A program made the position numbers and the translations under genes. Shown one piece after another: positions 1 through 13,193 of a stretch of 64,000 bases of DNA. Source of the DNA: Plantago ovata (lineage: Eukaryota; Streptophyta; Magnoliopsida; Lamiales; Plantaginaceae); NCBI GenBank assembly GCA_028274465.1, contig CM051457.1, positions 46,594,362 to 46,658,361 on the forward strand. Reading direction: 5' to 3'. The notes under the pieces were generated by a model, which did not search any database, was not told the origin of the DNA, and worked only from the letters and a program-made list of their open reading frames with translations. The stretch's first letter is position 1. Each line of letters opens with the position of its first letter.

Positions 1-3000
1 AATCGTTACTAGATGAAGAACTCGAAAGTAAGTTCATTCTACACAAAATATAACCGTGCAAAGTAACTAAGGCCATTAGATAGATCATACATTATTATAT
101 TAATTTATACACTACATCATGCAAGTAAAAAATATAATTTTGTCAACTGAAAATACATAATCATCCGCGCAGATATGGAGCGGAACAGCAAGAAAAAGAA
201 AAACGTATCAGTACGTGAATACTACTGCTACATGTTCCAGATAAGGAGGTCGGACCCAACAAATATTCTGCATACAGGAAGAGTAATACAACAGTTTGTC
301 ATCGACTGCTACATAAAGTTAGAGACGCAGCGACTGGATTACATTAGAAAAAACCAGAAACAACAAATTCGTGTAGAAACGTTACAGGGTATAAAAGACA
401 CTGTTGCATGTGACAATGTAGTGAGCACCGACGACATTGGAAGACGGATATATTTACCAAGCTCGTATCAGGGGAGCCCACGAGATATGAATAACAGATA
501 CATGAATGCGCTGGCACTGGTACAAAGATATGGGAAACCGGACTTCTTTATAACAATGACATGTAACACAAAATGGAAAGAGATACAAGACGAGCTGTTA
601 CCTGGAGAAGAAGCACAGAACAGACCAGACCTACTAACAAGAATTTTCCATGCCAAAAACATGAAGTTAAAAGAAGAACTCATAAAGAAAAAGGTGTTGG
701 GAGATGTTGTTGCTTATTTCTACGTAATAGAATTCCAAAAGAGGGGACTACCACATGCTCACTGGCTACTAATACTGGACAAGCAACACACATTGACATC
801 ACCGGAGGCATATGACACGTTCGTCAGTGCAGAGATACCCGACAAAGAAACAGAACCACACCTATATTCATGCGTTAAAAGCCACATGATGCATGGCCCA
901 TGTGGTAACCTGAACGAAAACAATGTTTGCATGGTTGCACAAACAGATGAGAAAAAGATTTGCAAGAACAAGTTCCCAAAACAGTTTGCAGATACCACAT
1001 CTCACAAGCCCAACTCTTACCCAAATTACATGCGCAGGAATAATGGGAGGACTGTGTTTACGAGAAACCACAATCTTGACAACAGATGGGTAGTTTCATA
1101 CAACCCATATCTGCTAGCAAAGTTTGACTGTCACATGAATGTTGAGATTTGCTCAGATATCAAACTCGTGAAGTACTTGTACAAATATGTGTGCAAGGGA
1201 ACAGACAAGGTAAGGTACTCAATAGAAAAACCTTCTGAAGATGGTACAGTAGATGAAATAGAAAACTTTCAGGATGCTAGATGGGTATGTGCACCAGAAT
1301 CAATATGGAGACTTTATAGTTTCAACCTGAACGAAATGAAACCTCCTGTTCAAGAGCTACCGTTGCATTTAGAAAATAAACAGCGAATCTATATGCGTGT
1401 GGGGATGGATGTAAATGAAGTCATCAGTGACCCACGAAAGTTGAGAACACAACTCACAGAATTCTTTGAACTCAACAGAGATAACCCAGAAGTGAGAGCG
1501 AAGAACTTACTTTACAAAGAGTTCATCGAAGATTACAAATGGGACAAAGATTCAAGGAGATGGGTGGAGAGAAAAAACAAGAAGGCAAAGCCTGTTATTG
1601 GACGCTTGGTACCAATTTGTTCAACTGAAGGCCCGATGTATTACCTCAGAGTGTTACTGAATAATGTCCGAGCGCCAACTTCTTATGAATATTTAAGGAC
1701 AGTAGAAAATACTACATATGATACCTTCAACGAGGCAGCACTAAAAAGGGGCCTTCTAGAATCTGACTCTGACCTTAGAGAAACTCTAACAGAAGCTTGC
1801 GGATATAAGCTGCCATACGCGTTACGAGGAATGTTTGCGACAATTTTGTACTACAATTCCCCATCTGATCCAGCTGCTCTCTGGGAGGAATTCAAGGAAG
1901 AAATGTCATATGATTTCCTAAATAAATCAGACACAACAGAGGATGAAGCATACAACAATTCACTCAAAGCAATCGATATTCTCCTACAGGTACAACTTTA
2001 TATTAACGCTTTAAAAGTATTACTTACGAAATGTTCTAAGATAAACGTACCATAAACTATCAAGTAAATATTCAAGAGAAGATCCAGAACAAGTTGTAAA
2101 TCAACTATATATATTAAATGATGCAGAGTTACGGCAGATCAATCAATGATTTCAAACTCGTACCAAACGATATACATGGCACTCAAGAGGAGAGAAATTC
2201 GAGAAACTACAGGAGTGAAATTGAGATAGCCGTTTCAGAAGCAGACTTGAATGCAGTGAAACTACTAAATGATGATCAGAAGCAAGCTTTTAAGGCGATT
2301 ACAAGTGCAATGAATGCGACACAAGGAGGAGCTTTCTTCCTAGATGGGCCCGGAGGAACAGGAAAAACATTCCTTTACAGAGCTCTACTAGCTCATACAA
2401 GATCTTTAAACCAAATCGCACTTGCTGTAGCAACTTCAGGAGTAGCTGCGTCCCTGTTACCAGGAGGGCGAACCGCACATAATAGATTCGGTTTCCCAAA
2501 CGAGATAGGAGAGATGGTATCCTCATCAATCAGTAAACAAAGTGGTGATGCTCTTTTACTCATAGAATCGAAACTGATAATATGGGATGAAGCAACAATG
2601 GCACACAGAAAGCTGGTAGAAGGTCTAGACAACCTCCTTCAGGATTTAACAGGCAAACATGAGCTATTCGGCGGAAAGACAATAGTGTTTGGCGGTGATT
2701 TCCGACAGACAGTTCCCGTAGTCAAAAGGGGCGGAAGAAAAGATACGGTAAATGCATGTTTAGTCAAATCATACATATGGCCACAATTGCGTAAACTAAG
2801 GTTGACCGTAAACATGAGAGCCAGAGAAGATCCCCTATTTATGGAATTCCTAATGAGGATAGGCGATGGGAAACAACCAACTGAGACAGGAGAGAAGATC
2901 AAACTTCCAGAACATATGTGCATCAAATATACAGACGATAAGAAGTCACTTGAGCAATTGATATCACAAATATACCCATCATTTGATGCATTCAACACCA

Positions 3001-3686
3001 GCCCTTGCTCTGTTATGGATAGGGCAATCCTTGCCCCGAGAAATGATTGTGTTGATGAAATAAACGATTCTCTAATCGAAAAGTTCCCAGGTAAGATGTT
3101 CCACTATTACAGCCTAGACAGAACAGATGACCCTTTGCAACAGGTTCACTATGAAGATTTCCTGAATGAAACTAACATATCAGGTTTCCCTCAACACCAC
3201 CTAAAGCTAAAGATCAACTGCCCCATAATGATGATGAGAAATCTGAACGCTACGGAAGGACAATGTAACGGGACGAGACTGGTAGTTAAACAACTAGGAA
3301 GCAAAACTATTGGGGCAATGATAGCAGCGGGAGAACACAAGGGAAAGTATGTTATAATCCCAAGGATAAAACTCGAACCGACAAGGGATAATCTCAAATG
3401 TCCAATACCTTTCAAGAGGACACAGTTCCCCATAAAGCTATGTTTTGCGATGACAATTAACAAGGCACAGGGACAAACACTGGATGGGGTTGGAATATAT
3501 TTGCCACAGCCAATATTCTCACATGGCCAACTATATGTGGCATTGTCCAGAGCCCGGAAATCATCTGCGGTAAAGGTATTAATAAAGCCTCCAACCGTGG
3601 ATTCCGACGAGTACAACAAGACAAGGAATATTGTATACCATGAGATACTTCGCACTCAGGAAGAACAACAAGATGAAAGAAATTAA
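1..3686 (+). CDS. Helitron Rep/helicase (RepHel), 5' partial, three exons visible
   Basis: Replication initiator fused to a PIF1-type 5'-3' helicase; nicks and unwinds Helitron DNA during rolling-circle transposition in the nucleus. Exons read as 1-27 (end of an upstream exon), 173-1989 and 2127-3686; both introns are GT/AG and keep the frame (28-172 phase 1; 1990-2126 phase 0, ending TGCAG). Counting from the ATG at 175, the HUH motif GLPHAHWLLI has His at about residues 194 and 196, and the two-tyrosine motif KYLYKYVCKG has Tyr 334 and 338. The helicase exon carries Walker A GPGGTGKT, Walker B IIWDEATM, FGGDFRQ and the C-terminal motif TINKAQGQTL with VALSRARK. No stop interrupts the visible exons. 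The ATG at 175 is not the true start, because coding sequence joins it from the upstream exon. The normal N-terminal zinc-finger region lies outside. Confidence 0.9.
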
Positions 3687-4429
3687 TAAATAATACGGGT
3701 AAGACAACTGAATGCAACTTAGTATAGCTTTTGTGAGTGCTAATATTACTAATTCATGACTGTACTTAAATCTGTTGCTCATTCTTTTTGCCACTCTTAA
3801 TGCAGTGGTTTCTCAGCAGTTTCATTATTACTGCCTGAAGCAGCTTGGTCAAGGGAGGAAGGAGCTTAGTATAGCTTTTGTGCGTGCTAATATTACTAGC
3901 AATAGTTCTGGAAAATCCTACTGTTTCCAAGAACTATAGGCAACCCTTTCATTTTTGTTGTGTTGTCCAATGACAAAATACTCTGTTAACTAGCATCTAG
4001 GATATATTCTGTTACTATTGAAACTAAATGCGTGAACAGACAATGTTGCTAAAACATATGTGCAGTGGAGTAGTTGTTTACTCCTATTACATGGTAATTT
4101 TCAATTTCTAGCGTAAAAGATTATGGTATACAGGGGTAGTACACTGTTGATTATCCTATATTGCCAAGAGAGAGATTACGCTTCCTCTCACGTTAGAATC
4201 GAGAAAATCAGATCAACTAAAGTTACTGTTTTCTATCTCCAGTCGACACACTAAAAAAAAAAAAAAAAACAACAACAAACAAATACAAAATTATACTAAA
4301 TTACCTAGAAAAGAAAGACTCCTACACAACATATACTTCCTAATAGTTTATAGTGTTTATCACATATCAAAGACCTTTGTCGTTAAAAAAACAAAAGTAT
4401 AAGTACTACATAAACGGAGAATTAATCAC
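3687..4429. other. Helitron interior without a recognised gene
   Basis: AT-rich DNA between the helicase stop and the captured fragment. A near-identical direct repeat of about 34 bp starting cttagtatagcttttgtg lies at 3719-3752 and again at 3865-3898. There is an A-run at about 4252-4269. I see no coding exon. Confidence 0.5.
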
Positions 4430-5137
4430 CTTTGCAACACAGAGCAGTTTTACGTAGCGCAGAAGACAGATTTCATCCTCAGGAAAACCAATACGGCTAT
4501 CATCAATAACAATTCCAGGTAAACAAAACCCCAACCTGCTAATCTGTATTCATAGCTGATATCCAGTTAATGTAATTTCTATGTAAACAAGACAATTGAA
4601 ACCATGTTTTATAAACAAAAAAGAAATTCTTCCTTTTTCTTATAAGAAAAATACTCCATTCTGTTGATGAATGCAATGTAAAACACACGCTAAATTTTTG
4701 TCCGAACCCCGAACATGACCATTGCTAAAGATTCCGGGTACTATTCATATATCATTCATTCATATGCTAAACAGCTAAAGAAAAAGGTGCACCTCTCTAA
4801 CTAAATCGATGCATAGATCTCAGAAATCAAGAAAACCCCATATGCCCCTCACTAATTTCATTTCTTGAAACAAAACCATTACCTTCTCCGAGCTTTCTAT
4901 CAGAATTCTTGAATTTAGTAGAGGCATCGGAGAGCTTCCGGGGTTTGGATTTTTGGATAAAGTTTCGATTTTTATTTGGACTGGGTTTGCAGCGAAAAGA
5001 AGAAGAAAAAGCAAGAGGTGTGAAGTGAAAAGTGGGAGCTGAAAAAACAGATGAAGACGCAGTAGGTGTGTGGAGATTGCGTATTCACTCTTAGTAACAC
5101 GTGATGTTAACTTGGCAGTATTTTGCATACCTCTCAA
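4430..5137 (-). pseudogene. Captured host gene fragment, two exons, antisense inside the Helitron
   Basis: On the minus strand an open exon runs down to 4883 and ends at a GT donor (gtaatgg). A second exon, 4543-4430, starts after tacag and ends at gtgatt. Joined, they keep one open phase-0 frame: ...NSRILIESSEK continues into ISRLGFCLPGIVIDDSRIGF. The 114-base second exon is exactly 38 codons. The first exon has a hydrophobic, serine- and leucine-rich stretch that could be a targeting peptide, followed by a proline/asparagine-rich part. I do not recognise the protein. Intron-exon structure opposite to the Helitron genes is what Helitron capture of genomic gene pieces looks like. The left end of the first exon and its start codon are not defined; the position given is only where the open frame begins. 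No downstream exon was found before the helicase gene. Confidence 0.45.
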
Positions 5138-5626
5138 TTATGGGCGTAGTAATAATTTCCATCAAAGTTTAGGAATTTTGAATCTGAATTACTAATAAAC
5201 AATAATAATAAAATATTTTTAAAAAAATATATTATGAAAATTTAGATGCTAAAGTTTTATAATATAGTTTTATTAAATATTTTTTCATTATAGTTTAAGA
5301 TTAATCGGGAGTCAAAGTTGAAATTTGTTGACCAAAAAATTTAAAGTGGGTAAAATTAAGTTGGTTTAATTGAAGATGTTGAGCTAGATTTTGATACCAA
5401 TGGGATGGATTATTTTCCTTGGCATATTGGCTTAATTTATATTTTATTAGTGTGTAAAGGGGCTAGATATTTGAGCTTATCTAATATTATTCAATCGTAT
5501 AACTGGTTTCCTGAAATTATATATTTGTTGAGTTTACTATTGGTTATTAGTCACTCAGTAGTCATTGACGAATTAGATACTAATCTTGGTTTCCTGCTTT
5601 AGATTTTAGTTTTCATTCAGGGAAAA
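5138..5626. other. Spacer before the Helitron F-box gene
   Basis: AT-rich spacer. Probably holds the promoter and leader of the gene starting at 5627; no clear TATA box was chosen. Confidence 0.4.
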
Positions 5627-7155
<1,529 letters not shown>

Positions 7156-7466
7156 TATTGTTCAATTCTACAAAAACTATATACATTTCTATTACATTTA
7201 ACTGCTAGATAAACAATTTTAAAATTTTCAAATCTTTACTTATTGATACATTCCATTTGTTTTATATTTTTTTTCTTTACGATTGAAATCTTTTTATGAC
7301 TATAATATATTATAAAGGACATAAATCCTACTAAGTACTATTACTCAATTCGTAATTTGTAAATTATCAGTTGATATATATTCTTTGTTTATGTTTAAAG
7401 TCATTTTGTGATAATTACATACTAAAACCAATTAACAAATAATGTTTAACAAAATTAATTACGCTT

Positions 7467-7496
7467 CACCCGCGTAGCGGGTGACGTGATTTCTAG
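7467..7496 (+). promoter_or_regulatory. Helitron 3' terminal hairpin and CTAG end
   Basis: Perfect inverted repeat cacccgc-gta-gcgggtg (7467-7483), nine-base spacer, CTAG at 7493-7496, T at 7497. This is the replication terminator of a Helitron and defines the element's 3' border to the base. Confidence 0.9.
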
Positions 7497-7497
7497 T

Positions 7498-7605
7498 AAT
7501 ATAATAAGGCTGTTGATTCAATCAATTGATTGACCTACCAATCAATTTTAAACCGTTGATCTTACTTATTCAGTTTCAATCTGGTGCGTACATGTGTTAT
7601 TAAGT
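7498..7605. repeat. Direct repeat, copy 1 (flank of Helitron end)
   Basis: The roughly 110 bp immediately after the Helitron end (taatataataag.c.gttgatt ... cttacatgtgt-type sequence) is repeated with few differences at about 11167-11277. At both places it directly follows the Helitron tail motif acgcttcac(a/c)cgcg. The tail and its flank are therefore duplicated together. Confidence 0.75.
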
Positions 7606-7739
7606 ATTTTTTCCTTTTGAAATTCCTATTTTGATATTTGATATAAAAAAAAATATTGAGATATTTAGTTTTATTCCAACTCTTATGTATAATGGATATA
7701 TTAACCTCTATTAAATAAATGAAGAAAATCGCGTGGAGA

Positions 7740-9300
7740 TTCACACTCTGATTTGCGATTTTTTCTCGATTTATCCGATTTCTTCTCCTTCCGTTCTTTA
7801 CTCTGGCGTCTATTCTTTCACTCCAACTCGATCTTTCTCAGTTTCATCTCATCTTCTCACACATATCACTTCATTCTTTCTTCTTCTCTGAATCTTATCT
7901 CAATCTTTCATCTTCAACATCCTATATTCATTCAATAGTGCTAAATTGTTAGTAACAGCCCTATTTTTTTTTTATATCATCCTATCCTATCTGGCATCTG
8001 CACCGATTCTCTATCAAACACTACGCCGCGGCTTGCTATAACAATCAATCCGACGTCCCTGGCTTCAACCCCAACCGTTACCTGAGAGATAACCTCATCA
8101 ATTCAATCTGTATTTTCGTTAAAATTCCCTTAATCATTCGATTCTTCATGATTAATCACATGCTCTACGATCTCTGATTCCTTACTTCGGCTTGCGGATG
8201 ATTGTCTTGCTTTGGCTTGTAAATCTCAGTAAGTTTCAGTTTCTATTTTCTTTTCTTATATGTGAACTTACTTTTTGGCTAAATGTTGATTTGTGCGATT
8301 GAATCTTATGGTATTAATAGTTGAGTGAACTTAATTGTCTAATACTTGACTACTTGAGTGAGAGTGAACTCAATTATTGAATTGTTTATTGGTTCTGGTT
8401 TGTGTTATGCAAAAGATTGGGTTTGTTTGAGCTGCATAGTTATATGGAGGCAATTGGTTTGAGCCTTACATTGTAATTAAGAGCTTGGCCATTGTGGAAG
8501 TCTTTTGTGGCTACTTGCTATAGCTTCCAAAGGTTTTGTGTATTCTTTAACGGCAAAGGGTTCATGATCCTAAATTAGGACAAAAGCCAAAATTTCCAGT
8601 TCATGAAGAATCTTCTACTATATATGTTTTGTAGTTTCACTACGTATGTATGTATTTTTTCATGTAATGAATAAGACGAGTATGCCTTGACTAACTAGAC
8701 ATTTTTCTAATCATTGTTTCTTGGTTCTGTTTGTATCACAAATGTTGGATGCAATGTACTTGGTGTCATAATTATTTTCCTTAAAATTTCACTACTCGAA
8801 AAGCTACTAAAAATCTGCAACTACAGGACACGGAAGAATGGAGGTTTCAACGATGAGATGGAGGAATAGTTGAGGTATTGTGAATTTCAGGACATGGAAG
8901 AATGGAGGGTTCGTACCTAGATCGTAGAATAAAATTGGTTTTCCAACAGAGGACGTGACAGAGAAGATATTGCCACTAGAACTATGGAGATAAATCGAGA
9001 AACACCTTTGTTGGACCAGGTTCACCCTGTAAGTAATTTGTATTGATCACACATATTGCTCTATCATTGCACATTCTACATGTTTATTTGTTTATTTCAA
9101 TTAGATTATCCTAATACCTGGTAATGTCTGGGGTTCTTGATGGTTACTGTATTTAGATATATGAATTGTGAATTCCAAACCAATTTTATAAGACTCCAGA
9201 TCTGTGTATTTTCATGGAAATTGCAGGATGGAGTGAATTGAGCGCGGGCTTGGTTTATCATGTTTACATGAAAGATCACAGAATGAAAACATGTAATATT
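7740..9300 (+). ncRNA. Possible spliced non-coding locus
   Basis: A pyrimidine-rich, leader-like stretch (7745-8228) ends at a good donor (ctca|gtaagt). A good acceptor occurs at about 8825 (actacag|gac), a donor at about 9029 (ccct|gtaagt) and an acceptor at about 9228 (attgcag|gat). The implied exons have no long common reading frame. The middle exon holds a partial internal repeat (ggacatggaagaatggagg, with a near copy). It could be a non-coding RNA, the leader of a decayed gene, or chance; only splice-like signals support it. Confidence 0.25.
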
Positions 9301-10529
9301 GATTCAGTTTGTTTAGAGTGTTAATAAACTTGCAGAGAATTAAGAATTGAAGACCTCTATATTTCTTGCGGGATTTGCAATAATTAGGACTACTAAAGAT
9401 TGCGTTAGCAAGTTTAAAAGTTTAGAAATTTTAATTCGGCCTCTTGGTCCTTAGTTTCCGAGTAATTGCCTTTAATATTCAAATTCAACCTTTTTCTCTA
9501 ACTGTTTATACCTGGAGATTTTACTGTCTGTTGCCTTGTTTTTGGTTTCGAGATATAACCATAGTAGTTTATAGTACTGAGAAAAATGCTTTATCTGGAT
9601 TTACGCTTGTTAGAACTCGATGACACCAGCCTTGAGCTTGGAAACATGCCAGCCTGCCTATTTCAGTCATTTCCTCACTATAATTGTGAAGACATGTATG
9701 TTTGGCATTTCTCCAATCTTATTTAGTTTCGGTCCAATCCGCCTATTTTGTTGTGAGATAATTGATTAAACCGCATACCGAATGTTGTGATAGGGCCTTA
9801 TGTTGTAAACCATCATTTCACTTGTTGATCTTAGATTTAGATGTAGTTCTTAACAGGATGAATTCAGAAAGAACTTGGCCTCAGCTTTACTACAACAAAT
9901 TGGAAGGCGAAATTCGGAGGAGCTAGGTAATTTGACAGCACCCAAAACTTGGACATATCGGTGAACTAGTTTGTTTACGTGGTCAATTCAAGCTTCGTTG
10001 CACAACCTTGCCTTCCAAACCTTGTAGTGTATCAGAGATGTGCACCAATACTCTTAGCAGGATATAGTGAAGTTGTTTTATATGTCCTCTTTTAAAGATA
10101 TATGGACATTTTGAGATTTCACTGTATAAAGTTTAAAGCTTTATTTATGAATGAAAATGGGAATTTAATTTTGGGAATTCTTTGTAAACTTATGTCTAAT
10201 TTATGAAGTAAGAAACAGGTTGGGTGAGATGATCCAGAACCGTTTTGTTGTTAAGAGTGGTGAAGGAAAATATGAGATCTCATTTGCATTGGCTAAGATA
10301 ATCGCTCCTCTTGTACATATTCTTTGTTTGTGTAGCGGTTGCGGAGTGTTAGAGAGTGGCATCCACTGCAGTCAAGTGAGACTTGACTTGGATATTTAGA
10401 TCCAGGAAAATGTGCAACAACACAAATTCTAAATATATCTATTATTACAGAAGTGATATATGCAATTTGGCCAGCAAGAACTTTGAATTTGTTCTCCCAT
10501 CAACCAAGTGGATCATAATTATTATAATA
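9301..10529. other. Intergenic, nothing recognised
   Basis: AT-rich sequence with no domain-bearing frame on either strand. It could extend the possible non-coding locus to its left. Confidence 0.4.
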
Positions 10530-10690
10530 TGCATTAGATTTTTTTTATATTACTTTTTATTTTATTATTTAATAGTAAATCTAACCTACCATACTTCTAC
10601 ACTAATTCTATACCAACTTATGACTCTGTTGGGATTCAAATCACGACCTCTCATTTGAACTCTAGCACCCTACCATCCGACCACTCATGC
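10530..10690 (-). mobile_element. tRNA-derived SINE candidate
   Basis: Read on the minus strand, a box A-like motif (gagtggtcggatggtagggt, 10667-10686) is followed about 25 bases later by a box B-like motif (gatttgaatccc, 10630-10641). This is the spacing and order of an internal RNA polymerase III promoter. An A-rich tail follows (T-rich on the plus strand, about 10530-10575). tRNA-like head plus short body plus A-rich tail is the plan of plant SINEs. I could not define a target duplication. Confidence 0.5.
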
Positions 10691-11129
10691 ATTGGATGTG
10701 TTGTAAATAAGAAACTGGTGAATATATATTTTGAATTCAAACGGAATAGATGAGTCTGTATAGTAGAGAAAGGATTTGGTGATATGGGTGCGTCTTGATT
10801 TTCGATCTTACATAGTACGAGTACTTATTTTGGGTATAAAGAGAGGATTATTTTTGTTCCAAAATAAAACATAGGTAACACTAAGTGACAGATAAATTTG
10901 GATATCATATCCCGTTGGTTCATTATTATAACCACTCATCTTAGTTTCATGATTACCATCAACTGATTTTGTTTCCTATAGACGTGACCGAGCGTAGCAG
11001 AGATGGGTAAATGGGTAAGGAGTACTAATATTTTCAAACTTCAAATGTCATTGTTGCCTTGTTGGTTAAATTTAATAATAAACTATATAATTCATGTCAA
11101 TGGTAAGGTAAACACGTAATATATGATAA
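10691..11129. other. Intergenic, nothing recognised
   Basis: No coding frame, RNA gene or element border seen. Confidence 0.4.
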
Positions 11130-11167
11130 ATTCAATTTAATATAATAAGGAAAACGCTTCACACGCG
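11130..11167 (+). mobile_element. Helitron 3' tail remnant with deleted hairpin arm
   Basis: The tail motif acgcttcacacgcgta is the same as at 7461-7476, but the second hairpin arm, spacer and CTAG (22 bases, gcgggtg...ctagta) are missing and the common flank follows directly. A short repeated TA at both edges of the gap would fit a simple deletion. Confidence 0.55.
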
Positions 11168-11284
11168 TAATATAATAAGCCGGTTGATTTACCCAATTGA
11201 TTGACCTACCGATCAATTTTAACCCGTTGATCTTGCTTATACAATTTCAATCAGGTGCTTACATGTGTCATTAGTTAATTAAAA

Positions 11285-11455
11285 GATGTAGGGTTCGAAT
11301 CCTGTTTGCGTGATTTTTCTCCATTATTTTTATTTATTATTTTTATTGAAGGTGTTTGGTTCGAATCTTGTTGGCGTGATTTTTCTCTATTATTTGTATC
11401 ACTATTTTAGTTGAAGGTGTTGAGTTCGAATCTTATTGACGTAATTTTTTTCTTT
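11285..11455. repeat. Three diverged tandem units with tRNA box B-like core
   Basis: Three units of roughly 58-62 bp, each with a core like ggttcgaatc(c/t)tgtt(g)gcgtgattttt and then an AT-rich spacer. The core matches the polymerase III box B (GGTTCGAATC). They may be decayed SINE heads or a local tandem array; no box A is visible. Confidence 0.6.
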
Positions 11456-12954
11456 TTTATTTATTCTCTTCTTAAATTTTTATTTTTTAACATAAAATTG
11501 TATGACGTATTGTAACACCCCGTTTTTTTTAATTATTTATTTAATTATTATTTTATTATTTTATTGTGTAATTATTTAATTTAGTTAATTAATTATCAGA
11601 GTAAATTATTTATTCGATAATTATTTAATTAAATTCGCGTAAGCTAGTTCGTTTCGTTTCGTTTGGTTCGAGCTGGACTTTCTGATTCATTTTGCCCAAT
11701 TCCTAGCCCAGTCAAAGGCCTGTTTGACCGGCCCATTATTGACTAACCCTAACCCTAGTCTGATCCATCCCACCCTCATTCTTCAGCCGTTCATTCAAAC
11801 CGAAAAGAAGAAAGAAAGAAAGAGAAAGAAAGAAAAGAAAGGAAAAGGAAGAAGAAAGAGAGGGAGAGAGAGATCACTGTTGCTGCTGCTGCCTGACTCC
11901 GTCCTCTCCCGTGTCGTCGCCGTAGACCGCCGTCGCCGCCGTGACCTCCGTCCGTTCTGGTCCGTCGCACCGAGCCGTTCCGTCAAACGCCGCCGCGCCT
12001 GTTCTGTTCACTTCTGCCGTCGCGGCGCCGCCAAGATCAATTGATCGGTTTAGTTCGCCGCCGCCTGTTTCTGTTCGCGTAGGTCTCGTCTGATTCAGGC
12101 CGGCCGTTCGTCGCCGCCGTGTACGCGCATCGCTGCTCCGTTTTCCTTTCGCCGCGCGCCGATCTGTTCGGTCCTTGGTGCCGACCCGATCAGCTGACCG
12201 CACGCGCGCCGCCGCTCCCATTCATCGCGCCGCCGTGCCCAATCCGTCCGATCTCCGATCCCATTCCGTTTGCTTTTTTCGATCTCGATCAGTAAGTTTG
12301 TTCTGTCCTTTCGTTTCAGATTCAACTCGATTACGAATTCGATTCGAATCTCGTTTTAATTTTCTTTTCTTATTCTTTCAATTTGCAGATTAATTCTTTT
12401 CACTTTCGAAGGTAAATCTCGAACCCTTTGCTGTTTCTTTCGATTCGAAATTAGTATTCTGTTTCGGACATTTGTACCCCTGGACCGATTTACCCTTGTT
12501 TGTTCTGACCTTGTTTTTCAATTCGAACTGAGAACCGGGACTTAGGATTGTTAGATTGTTGCTGCTGTTGTTGGACTTGTGTTTTGACCTCGTATGTTGA
12601 CCTTGGTTTTCTGTTGACCTCGAACGGACTGTTTTGGACTTTGTTGATATTGTTTTGAACTTTGTGGACTGATTTGGGAAGACTGAAAACTTAAAGGACC
12701 TTTTTGCAATTTTACCTTTCACCGTAGCTGACTGACAGAAAGCTTTTTTTCGTAAACCTTTTTGTTCTGTGAAGACTGTTAAGTATTTTTGGAAAACTTC
12801 TGGTTTTGGTTTGAACTTTCTGATTTTGAAAAGGACCTTTTTGCAATTTGCCACTGAGGGTATTTTGGTAATTTCCAGAATTTGAAGACCGAAAGAGTTT
12901 CTGAAAATGTTTCAACTTAGTTTCTGTTTTTGTAAGTTAGTAATAACCTGACTT

Positions 12955-13022
12955 GCTAGCCTAGTTGGTTAGGTTCTTGCTTGACTAACTTAGAGGTCCC
13001 GAGTTCGAACCCCGTCTTTACC
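12955..13022 (+). other. tRNA-like segment inside the solo LTR
   Basis: Contains a box A-like stretch (tagcctagttggttagg) and a perfect box B (gttcgaacccc) about 40 bases apart. The would-be acceptor stem ends do not pair, so this is not a functional tRNA gene. It is either a SINE-like relic or part of the LTR itself. Confidence 0.45.
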
Positions 13023-13077
13023 ATTTCTTTCCAACCTTTTTCCTTCCGTCCGTTCGACTTTTAAAGTGTGTTTAGTA

Positions 13078-13193
13078 CTTTCTTGTTAGGTTCTCCTTTG
13101 TTCGTTAACCCGTAAAAGCTCGTTACTCGTTGAAGCTTTCTTGTTAGGTTCTCCTTTGTTCGTTAACCCGTAAAAGCTCGTTACTCGTTGAAG
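13078..13193. repeat. 58 bp perfect tandem duplication in the solo LTR
   Basis: Two identical head-to-tail copies, 13078-13135 and 13136-13193, beginning ctttcttgttaggttctcc. Confidence 0.95.

Noticed and set aside
11740..11757. Telomere-like ctaaccctaaccctag
   Set aside because: Only two units, inside the solo LTR; aaccctaa is also a common plant promoter motif. Not an interstitial telomere.
11795..12915. Several open frames of 60-150 codons on both strands in the GC-rich part of the solo LTR
   Set aside because: Low-complexity Arg/Ser/Lys readings without domains, overlapping in many frames; composition artefacts of the LTR.
12955..13022. tRNA gene
   Set aside because: Box A and B look right, but acceptor-stem ends do not pair and there is no plausible anticodon arm.
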